From contig JAPHSO010000082.1 of assembly GCA_026193675.1 (NCBI GenBank), positions 1 to 7,537 on the forward strand: 7,537 nt of DNA. Direction: 5' to 3'. Both the position numbers and the translations under genes were made by a program. The notes beneath the pieces are model-generated. The model did not search any database, had not been told where the DNA came from, and saw nothing but the letters and a program-made list of their open reading frames with translations. Position 1 is the first letter of the stretch. Each line of letters opens with the position of its first letter. Positions 1 to 5,555 of this stretch are shown piece by piece. Source of the stretch: Gammaproteobacteria bacterium. Its GTDB lineage: Bacteria; Pseudomonadota; Gammaproteobacteria; Thiohalomonadales; Thiohalomonadaceae.

Positions 1-109
1 AAAATTTATTGGACAGAAGAGACGACAACTATTCTTCGAGGCCACCGTCACCAGTAGCGATGGAGACAAACTCGCCTCGGCCAAAGCGACCCATTGGGTT
101 ATCGACTAG
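1..109 (+). CDS. Hotdog-fold thioesterase-like protein, C-terminal end only (partial)
   Basis: An open frame begins at base 2 with no start in the window and ends at TAG 107-109, giving about 35 C-terminal residues. The tail alternates hydrophobic and polar residues (RRQLFFEATVTSSDGDK, then LASAKATHWVID). This resembles the last two beta strands of PaaI/4HBT-type hotdog acyl-CoA thioesterases, where a strand ending in a D-G turn is followed by a small-residue strand of the 'lA.a.gt.v' type. The catalytic part lies outside the window, so substrate and activity cannot be judged. The next gene starts 41 bp downstream on the same strand, so co-transcription with the phospholipase D gene is plausible. 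The family call rests on a short tail and is tentative; that it is the end of a real gene is more secure. Confidence 0.5.
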   Translation, partial: KFIGQKRRQLFFEATVTSSDGDKLASAKATHWVID

Positions 110-150
110 CCGAATCTATATCTCTCTTTGTCTTATTTGATCGTTAATTC

Positions 151-1662
151 ATGAACAGCAAAATGTTATCACTAAGCATCAACCTTCCTGCTAAGCCGAT
201 CCTGTTTTTAGCTCTACTATTACTATCATCACTCTCACCTGCCTCTCCTCTGGAGTCATTAAAAGCAGAGGCTTCCCAACACCCCGGCACCTCTGGGGTG
301 ACGGTTTTAGAAAAAGGGGAGGCATCGCTATTAGCCCGCGCATGGTTAACTGAGAAAGCGACCTCCTCTATTCATGTTCAATACTTCATCTGGAGTACCG
401 ATAACATTGGAACGCTAGCCAGTGAGGCGCTGTTACGTGCTGCAGATCGAGGTATCAAGGTAAAGGTCATTGTTGATGATCTGCTGATTGATGCAGAGCC
501 TGAAACACTACTCTCTCTCGGACTCCATCCCAATGTTGAGATCAAAATTTACAATCCACAGCATTCGGTAGGGGTCTCATTTTTTCGCCGCGTATGGAAT
601 CTGATCACCAACTTCCGTGGTGCCAATCAGCGTATGCATGATAAGACCGCCATCTTTGATAACACTGTTGCGATCACCGGTGGCCGCAATATGGCGGATG
701 AATATTATGATTATGATCAGAAATATAATTTCCGTGATCGTGATGTTCTGGTTACCGGCCCTGTTGTTTCTGCAATCGAGAAAAACTTTAATGAGTTCTG
801 GCAAAGTCCCCTGAGCGTTCCTTTAGAGGAGCTTCTGTCTGATGAGCGAAAGTCTATCAATAGCAACGATATTCAGAGCTATCGAAAATGGCTGCGAGAC
901 TATGCCAATAATCCTGAAAACTATTCTCCTGATGTTCTGCAGGCACGTGCTGCCATGGATAGTGATTTTCCCAAACTTGTTCAATCGATGAGTTGGGCAC
1001 CGATTGAATTTATCAGCGACTATCCCGGAAAGAATGGCGCCGATAACGGTTTGAGCGGTGGTGGCGAGAGTACAACTGCTCTGGTTGATCTAATAAAGGG
1101 GGCCAAACAGTCGATTACGATTCAAAGTCCCTATCTGATCATGCCTGAAGGGGGATTGAAACTTTTTAGTGATCTGATTAAACAGGGTATTAAGGTACGC
1201 ATCAGCACCAACTCACTCAAATCTACCGACAATCTGCAGGCCTTCTCTGGCTACTACAAACAGCGTCAATCGATACTGGATGCAGGCATTGAGCTCTATG
1301 AGTACAAACCTGAGCCTGAAATTATGCGCACCCTGATTGATCGCTACGCCGCTCTTGAGAAGCGGGCACCACTGTTTGCGCTCCATGCAAAAACTTTAGT
1401 TGTGGATGGTCAAATAACTTACATCGGAACCTTTAATTTTGATCCACGCTCAGCACATCTAAATACTGAGGTGGGCGTTATCATTGACAATACCGTTATT
1501 GCCGAGCAGGTTGAAGCGGCCATCATGGTCGATATCTCTACTGAAAATTCATGGAATCCTGCACACTATCAGGCGGGTGAAAATCCAGGTGATGATGTCC
1601 CATTTTTTAAGAGACTCAAATTGTGGTTCTGGTCTCTACTGCCGTTAGAGCCTATTCTCTAA
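151..1662 (+). CDS. Phospholipase D superfamily protein, ClsC (YmdC)-like cardiolipin synthase
   Basis: This 503-residue protein has two complete HKD motifs, H163-x-K165-x4-D170 and H412-x-K414-x4-D419. They are followed by the expected glycine-rich segments GGRN (177-180) and GTFNFDPRS (426-434). Two PLD half-domains in one chain, plus the conserved blocks QHPGTSG, VQYFIW and AADRG.KVKVIVDD near the N terminus, match the ClsC/YmdC group. E. coli ClsC makes cardiolipin from phosphatidylglycerol and phosphatidylethanolamine; whether this protein uses the same donor is inferred. Residues 15-32 form a hydrophobic signal or anchor segment with a possible cleavage after SPA; there is no lipobox cysteine. 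An in-frame TAA at 145-147 rules out a start upstream of 151. No clear Shine-Dalgarno sequence is visible, and ATG 163 (residue 5) is an alternative start. It sits in a probable operon with the genes on either side. Confidence 0.9.
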   Translation: MNSKMLSLSINLPAKPILFLALLLLSSLSPASPLESLKAEASQHPGTSGVTVLEKGEASLLARAWLTEKATSSIHVQYFIWSTDNIGTLASEALLRAADRGIKVKVIVDDLLIDAEPETLLSLGLHPNVEIKIYNPQHSVGVSFFRRVWNLITNFRGANQRMHDKTAIFDNTVAITGGRNMADEYYDYDQKYNFRDRDVLVTGPVVSAIEKNFNEFWQSPLSVPLEELLSDERKSINSNDIQSYRKWLRDYANNPENYSPDVLQARAAMDSDFPKLVQSMSWAPIEFISDYPGKNGADNGLSGGGESTTALVDLIKGAKQSITIQSPYLIMPEGGLKLFSDLIKQGIKVRISTNSLKSTDNLQAFSGYYKQRQSILDAGIELYEYKPEPEIMRTLIDRYAALEKRAPLFALHAKTLVVDGQITYIGTFNFDPRSAHLNTEVGVIIDNTVIAEQVEAAIMVDISTENSWNPAHYQAGENPGDDVPFFKRLKLWFWSLLPLEPIL

Positions 1663-1711
1663 TCATTGCACATGGAGTAATGCCATCAATCTTCGCAAAC
1701 GAATAATCAGA

Positions 1712-2065
1712 TTGTCCATGCCATCAATTGTCCTGTTTGGTTTTAGTCTGGCCCATGCCGGTGATGTTGAGATAGTTGATGCTGAGTTTGTGCATCAATC
1801 TAATAACAGTTGGTCGGTTAACGTTACGCTAAGACATGCTGATAGTGGTTGGGATCACTATGCGGACAACTGGCGAATCGTTGATGAACGAGGGACGGTT
1901 CTGGGTGATCGTGTGCTCTACCATCCGCACGTTAATGAGCAGCCCTTCACCCGCAGCCTCAACAGTGTTCAGATACCCGAGGGGATCACCACCGTTATTA
2001 TTGAGGCGCACGATAAACTGCATGGCTGGACAGCGAACCGCCTGAAGGTGGAGCTACAAAGATGA
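1712..2065 (+). CDS. Small exported protein of unknown function (conserved hypothetical)
   Basis: The protein has 117 residues when read from TTG 1712, or 115 from ATG 1718. A hydrophobic stretch ending in AHA followed by GDVEI reads as a type I signal peptide, so the mature protein of about 100 residues should be periplasmic. The mature part is rich in alternating beta-type sequence with conserved-looking blocks: RHADSGWDHYAD, the DERGTVLG turn, and LYHPHVNEQPFTRSL. I recall similar short exported proteins in other proteobacteria, but no assigned function and no domain name I can give with confidence. The start is unclear: neither TTG 1712 nor ATG 1718 has a Shine-Dalgarno sequence. In the same frame just upstream lies a basic stretch (LRKRIIR) that would make a better signal-peptide n-region but has no standard start codon. 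The stop overlaps the next gene by ATGA, indicating translational coupling. Confidence 0.8.
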   Translation: MSMPSIVLFGFSLAHAGDVEIVDAEFVHQSNNSWSVNVTLRHADSGWDHYADNWRIVDERGTVLGDRVLYHPHVNEQPFTRSLNSVQIPEGITTVIIEAHDKLHGWTANRLKVELQR

Positions 2066-2355
2066 AGAGTCCGGATCGGCAAACCATCTCTACACTTGAG
2101 TCACTACCCAACGTGGGCAAGGCTATTGCAGCCAACCTGCGTTTAATCAATATCTGTCATCCCAGGGATCTTATCGGTAAAGATCCCGTCAAGCTTCATC
2201 AACAGCTTTGCCAGATTACCGGTAAAAAGATAGACCCCTGTGTGCTCGATACATTTATGTCGATCGTCTACTTTATGGAGGGTGGGGAGGCGCGCCCCTG
2301 GTGGTCATTTACCGATGAACGGAAAAGTGAGGCAAAAAAAAGGGCAGGAATTTAG
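2062..2355 (+). CDS. Helix-hairpin-helix protein, Cdd1 / 'pathogenicity locus' family
   Basis: This is a 97-residue soluble protein. Residues 12-31 (LESLPNVGKAIAANLRLINI) form a helix-hairpin-helix motif with the LPNVGK hairpin typical of non-specific DNA-binding HhH proteins. Later blocks DLIGKDP (36-42), the two cysteines C50 and C60, and the end GGEARPWWSFTDERK (74-88) match the Cdd1 family, sometimes annotated as mitomycin-resistance or pathogenicity-locus protein. The family is small and its exact function is poorly established. DNA or nucleic-acid binding is inferred from the HhH motif. ATG 2062 overlaps the stop of the preceding exported-protein gene (ATGA), so the two are probably translated together. 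The last codons run into the terminator of the convergent cytochrome b561 gene. Confidence 0.85.
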   Translation: MKSPDRQTISTLESLPNVGKAIAANLRLINICHPRDLIGKDPVKLHQQLCQITGKKIDPCVLDTFMSIVYFMEGGEARPWWSFTDERKSEAKKRAGI

Positions 2356-2372
2356 CACTTCCCGCCCCCTTT
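2334..2372 (-). terminator. Intrinsic terminator of the cytochrome b561 unit
   Basis: Arms GGGCAGGAA (2342-2350) and TTCCCGCCC (2359-2367) form a 9-bp stem with one A-C mismatch and an 8-nt loop. Read on the minus strand, the stem is followed immediately by eight U residues (A-run 2334-2341), a textbook Rho-independent terminator 25 bp beyond the cytochrome b561 stop. On the plus strand the stem is followed only by CCTTTC, so it is much weaker in that direction. The poly-U tract and one stem arm lie inside the 3' coding end of the Cdd1-family gene. Confidence 0.8.
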
Positions 2373-2391
2373 CATCTAATTCAGTTAAAGA

Positions 2392-2934
2392 TTAGTCCTC
2401 AAATCTTTTACCAAATTTCATGCGAGCCATAATGTTATCTTTCAGAATAAGCTGATGATAGAGCGCGGCTAAAAAATGTAGCGCGACAATTGCAATCAAC
2501 AACTTGGCAATAATGCCATGTACTAAACGCGGCAACAGGTCATTAAAGGTCTCCGGTAAAGATGCACCCTCTACCCCCTGAATCACCTCAGGAACGCCCG
2601 CCAGAACCGCAGTGCCAAATCCACTCAGCCCCATCAGAATAACCAGCACATAAAGAATATGGTGAACCGAAACACCCAGTTTGTCCTGTAGAGCATTACC
2701 GGTATTCATATGTGGTGGATTAATACTTTTTAACTTCACAATCAGACGGACGATCATAAAGGTTGTAATCAAAAATCCAAAAATCATATGGCCTTTCAGC
2801 GCATTGATCTTTTCTGGATCGTCATTGGGAAGAGCAACCAATGCGGTAGAGCCCATAAACAGCGCCATAATCAGCATGATTGCGACCAACCAGTGAAGAA
2901 TGACAGAGATGTTGTTATAGCGAAGTGCGGTCAT
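2392..2934 (-). CDS. Cytochrome b561 (diheme membrane cytochrome, Ni-hydrogenase-type cytochrome b fold)
   Basis: This 180-residue integral membrane protein has four strongly hydrophobic segments, about 11-35, 48-66, 90-113 and 138-162. It opens with the bacterial b561 signature R-Y-N-x5-LHW. Candidate heme b ligands are H14, H49, H139 and H153, one per helix at the spacing found in E. coli CybB-type proteins; H91, H92 and H160 are additional histidines. The family carries electrons across or within the cytoplasmic membrane, with superoxide:quinone oxidoreductase activity reported for E. coli CybB; the partner here is unknown. Length is normal for the family. The start is well supported: AAAGGAG (2941-2947) lies 6 nt before ATG 2934. 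It follows the DUF2798 gene after 43 bp on the same strand, and a strong terminator ends the unit. Confidence 0.92.
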   Translation of the reverse strand: MTALRYNNISVILHWLVAIMLIMALFMGSTALVALPNDDPEKINALKGHMIFGFLITTFMIVRLIVKLKSINPPHMNTGNALQDKLGVSVHHILYVLVILMGLSGFGTAVLAGVPEVIQGVEGASLPETFNDLLPRLVHGIIAKLLIAIVALHFLAALYHQLILKDNIMARMKFGKRFED

Positions 2935-2947
2935 AAAGGACTCCTTT
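2935..2947 (-). promoter_or_regulatory. Ribosome binding site of cytochrome b561, embedded in a perfect 13-bp dyad
   Basis: On the minus strand AAAGGAG stands 6 nt before the ATG, a near-ideal Shine-Dalgarno sequence. The whole spacer plus site is a perfect palindrome with 6-bp arms, AAAGGA-G-TCCTTT. As RNA only a short 4-bp stem could form because of the tight centre, so control of translation through it is speculative. Confidence 0.75.
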
Positions 2948-2977
2948 CAGATGAGTAACTAAAATAGTTGCTGTGAA

Positions 2978-3217
2978 CTAGTCAATACTGCACAGCTTTT
3001 TTGAAAATGATTGTGTCCGCCTGGCAACCAGTAGAATCACAACAAATGCAATCGGCCATGCCACAACAAATGCCTGGCTCCAGCGCATGACAAATCCATT
3101 TTCAATTCCGGTATTCACTGCGGTGATCACCGCTGTCATAATGAACACCATAATCACCGACATAATGAAGGCGTTAACGAGCGGGAAGAGACGTGCTGGA
3201 AACATTTGGAATACCAT
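2978..3217 (-). CDS. DUF2798 small inner-membrane protein
   Basis: This 79-residue protein has two predicted membrane helices, about 12-34 and 47-66. Between them is the segment NTGIENGFVMRWSQAFVVAWPIAF, broken here as NTGIENGFVMRW and SQAFVVAWPIAF. The pattern of helix 1 (L-V-N-A-F-I-M-S), the N-T-G loop and the W-x-x-A-F-x-x-A-W-P-I-A-F block identify the DUF2798 family. These are short two-helix membrane proteins of unknown function. A TAG codon lies immediately before ATG 3217 in the same frame, so the start cannot be further upstream. An AGAGG Shine-Dalgarno-like sequence lies about 12 nt upstream, which is rather far. The cytochrome b561 gene follows 43 bp downstream, suggesting one transcript; a shared role in membrane redox function is inference only. 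Confidence 0.82.
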   Translation of the reverse strand: MVFQMFPARLFPLVNAFIMSVIMVFIMTAVITAVNTGIENGFVMRWSQAFVVAWPIAFVVILLVARRTQSFSKKLCSID

Positions 3218-3305
3218 CTAGTGAATAATCCTCTGTAGGTGGTGCTGCTTTACCCATTTTTCAACAGCTCAGCGCCTATCACCTGTTCGGCTTGTTCCTG
3301 TTCGT

Positions 3306-3340
3306 AACGGCCCCATTTATCTTTTAAGATGATAACCGTT
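3306..3340. repeat. Imperfect inverted repeat between divergent genes
   Basis: The right half GATAACCGTT (3331-3340) has as its reverse complement AACGGTTATC. On the left, AACGG (3306-3310) and TTATC (3317-3321) are both present, separated by an extra CCCCAT. The repeat lies in the 151-bp gap between the divergent DUF2798 and PGPGW genes. The same gap also carries an 8-bp direct repeat CCTGTTCG at 3282-3289 and 3297-3304. It could be an operator or a chance structure. Confidence 0.25.
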
Positions 3341-3368
3341 CTATTTTGCAGATTTTATATGGGCCAAC

Positions 3369-3779
3369 ATGCTTGAGTGGATACAGACCAACGATACGCT
3401 TCTCTGGTGGCTTGCCGCATCATCTCTGTTTATCTTCATTTCAGGGCTGCTGATAGTGCCCGCGCTGATCATACGGATACCTGCAGACTACTTTTCACAT
3501 ACAACACGCCACAGGCTGCCCTGGTCAGAATATCATCCGGTGATTCGGACGGTTCTCCTGCTCCTTAAGAATATCCTTGGCCTTATCCTTTTGCTAACAG
3601 GGATCGTGATGCTCGTCTTTCCTGGACCGGGAATCTTTACTATCATCATTGGCCTCACCCTGCTCAATTTTCCGGGGAAATATCGGTTTGAACGCTGGCT
3701 GGTGAGCCGCCCTCCGGTATTGCGCTCAATTAACTGGTTACGACTACGTTCGGGACACCCCTCTCTTGTTATGGAATAG
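3369..3779 (+). CDS. Small transmembrane protein, PGPGW family
   Basis: This is a 136-residue membrane protein. Hydrophobic helices lie at about 11-35 and 62-84, and a third hydrophobic stretch at about 89-102 follows the signature VFPGPGIF (P85-G88). In the family the tetrapeptide is usually followed by tryptophan (PGPGW); here isoleucine takes its place. The downstream block LNFPGKYRFERWLVSR and the basic C terminus (LRSINWLRLRSG) fit the typical cytoplasmic tail of this family. The function is unknown. ATG 3369 is the first start of the frame and has no strong Shine-Dalgarno sequence. It is divergent from the DUF2798/cytochrome b561 unit and lies 102 bp upstream of the histidine kinase gene on the same strand. 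Confidence 0.82.
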   Translation: MLEWIQTNDTLLWWLAASSLFIFISGLLIVPALIIRIPADYFSHTTRHRLPWSEYHPVIRTVLLLLKNILGLILLLTGIVMLVFPGPGIFTIIIGLTLLNFPGKYRFERWLVSRPPVLRSINWLRLRSGHPSLVME

Positions 3780-3816
3780 CATGGCACCATGAGGTAACCT
3801 AACCCTTTGACCATAA

Positions 3817-3846
3817 ATACTATTTTCTCTTTTCTTTCGATAGTAT
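3817..3846. repeat. Inverted repeat upstream of the histidine kinase (candidate operator)
   Basis: Arms ATACTAT (3817-3823) and ATAGTAT (3840-3846) are perfect reverse complements separated by a 16-bp pyrimidine-rich spacer, ending 35 bp before the kinase ATG. A TTGACC hexamer at 3807-3812 resembles a -35 element, but no good -10 follows at normal spacing. The structure is visible; a regulatory role is only a guess. Confidence 0.3.
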
Positions 3847-3881
3847 GTTTACGAACCACAAGATAGCTAACCCGGGAATTT

Positions 3882-5549
3882 ATGCCGAGAATGTTTAATA
3901 AAATATTCACCCTGCTGATGCTGCTCAGCTTCTCCCAACTGATTCTGGGAGAGCCCCTAAACAGCCAGGAGAGAGCCTTTCTAGACAGCAAAAAATCGAT
4001 CCAGATGTGCGTCGACCCAGACTGGATGCCTCTGGAGAAGGTTGAAGATGGCAGGCATGTGGGCATTGCTGCAGAATTTATGCATCTGTTTGAACAGTCG
4101 CTCAACATCCCCATTGAGCTTGTTCCGACCGCCAATTGGGCCGAAAGTATTGAGTTGGCTAAAAGCAGAAAATGTGACATCTTCTCCATGGCGATGGCAA
4201 CGCCTGAGCGCCAGCAGTATATGAATTTCACCAAGCCCTATATCAGTGTGCCGCTGGTTCTGGCGACTGACTATAACCAGCCGTTTGTGGCCGATGTTTC
4301 AGAGGTGAGAAATAAAAAAATGGGGATCGTTGAGGGTTACGCCTTTGCCGATCTCCTGCGCGCCAAATATCCCCACATGCAGATTGTTGATGTGCGATCA
4401 GTTGATGATGGCCTGCGGCTTGTTGAGGAGGGTGAACTCTATGGTTTTATTGGAACATTGGTCACTGTCGGTTATGCGATTCAGAGTGGCTTTGTAAACG
4501 AGATCAAGATCACCGGTAAATTTGACTCCAAATGGGAGCTGGGTATCGGCGTTAGAAATGATGAGCCCCTGCTCCTTTCGGCATTTGATAAAGCGATCGA
4601 TGATGTCAGTTCTCAGAAAAATCAGGAGATTATTAACCGCTGGATCTCCGTCAGATTTGATGGCGGATTTAACTACAAACTGTTCTGGCAAATTGTTACT
4701 GCCATCGTAGTGATGCTTATCGCCTTTATGTATCACTACTTCAAACTCAGGATCTATCAAGATCATCTTGAGGAGCTGGTTGAAGAGAAGACCGCCGATC
4801 TCATTCAGGCCAAAGATGCGGCGGAACGGGCCAATCAGGCGAAAAGTACTTTCCTCGCCAATATGTCCCATGAGTTACGAACCCCCATGCACGCCATTTT
4901 AAGTTTTGCACACATGGGCCAGAAAAAGATTAGCAGTGCACCTACCGAAAAATTGGAGAGCTATTTCAGTAATATATCAATAAGCGGTAATCGTCTGCTG
5001 GCTCTGCTGGATGACCTGCTTGACCTCTCCAAACTTGAATCGGGTCAGCTTGAATTCAATTTTCAGAACACTGACATCAGGCCGATGATTGATGCTGTAG
5101 TGGCCGAACTAAATGAGCTGATTCGTGAGAAAGGGCTCACTCTTGAGGTGACCCACAACACTGTTGATACCCACGGCTTTTTTGATGGTGACAAAATTCT
5201 GCAGGTGATACGCAACCTGCTCTCTAACGCCATTAAGTTCTCATATGAGCAGGGCAGGATACAAATCTCTTGTGGTGATACCACACTTAACGATGGCACT
5301 CCTGCCCTCACCCTGTCTGTTACAGATGAGGGTATCGGCATCCCGGATGACGAACTTGAGATTATCTTTAACCATTTTGTTCAATCGAGTAAAACGCACT
5401 CAGGCGCTGGTGGCACCGGATTGGGACTGGCTATCTGTCACGAGATTATTGAGGCCCATGGTGGGACGATTGTCGCATCTAATAATCCACAAGGGGGCGC
5501 CATACTCACCTTCGCGATACCACGTCAGCGGCCAGAAACTGACAGTTAG
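3882..5549 (+). CDS. Membrane sensor histidine kinase with periplasmic solute-binding (SBP_bac_3) sensor domain
   Basis: This 555-residue protein has a clear domain order. Residues 1-23 are a signal peptide (cleavage near ILG-EP). Residues about 30-256 form a family 3 solute-binding domain, with PDWMPLEKV near the start and S-M-A-M-A-T-P-E-R and F-T-K-P-Y motifs in the middle. A membrane helix spans 267-287 and a coiled coil 292-325. A HisKA domain carries the phosphorylated His330 in MSHELRTPM. The HATPase domain has N445 and N449 (N box), DEGIGIP from D482 (G1) and GTGLGLAI from G511 (G2). All catalytic boxes are intact and there is no HAMP, PAS or receiver domain. It should bind a small periplasmic ligand and autophosphorylate in the cytoplasm. 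The ligand is unknown. No response regulator gene is adjacent, so the partner is elsewhere. GGGAA just before the ATG is a weak ribosome site; ATG 3891 is an alternative start. Confidence 0.93.
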   Translation: MPRMFNKIFTLLMLLSFSQLILGEPLNSQERAFLDSKKSIQMCVDPDWMPLEKVEDGRHVGIAAEFMHLFEQSLNIPIELVPTANWAESIELAKSRKCDIFSMAMATPERQQYMNFTKPYISVPLVLATDYNQPFVADVSEVRNKKMGIVEGYAFADLLRAKYPHMQIVDVRSVDDGLRLVEEGELYGFIGTLVTVGYAIQSGFVNEIKITGKFDSKWELGIGVRNDEPLLLSAFDKAIDDVSSQKNQEIINRWISVRFDGGFNYKLFWQIVTAIVVMLIAFMYHYFKLRIYQDHLEELVEEKTADLIQAKDAAERANQAKSTFLANMSHELRTPMHAILSFAHMGQKKISSAPTEKLESYFSNISISGNRLLALLDDLLDLSKLESGQLEFNFQNTDIRPMIDAVVAELNELIREKGLTLEVTHNTVDTHGFFDGDKILQVIRNLLSNAIKFSYEQGRIQISCGDTTLNDGTPALTLSVTDEGIGIPDDELEIIFNHFVQSSKTHSGAGGTGLGLAICHEIIEAHGGTIVASNNPQGGAILTFAIPRQRPETDS

Positions 5550-5555
5550 CGACCG

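Noticed and set aside
3359..3376. Five-codon frame (MGQHA) overlapping the start of the PGPGW gene
   Set aside because: It has no ribosome site and is short enough to be expected by chance; calling it a leader peptide is unsupported.
3533..4234. Minus-strand open frame of 233 codons
   Set aside because: It spans the 3' half of the PGPGW gene, the intergenic region and the start of the histidine kinase. Its translation is low-complexity in character and shows no domain, while both plus-strand genes have clear family signatures.
4398..4871. Minus-strand open frame of 157 codons
   Set aside because: It lies entirely antisense to the sensor and HisKA parts of the histidine kinase and has no recognisable motif or ribosome site.
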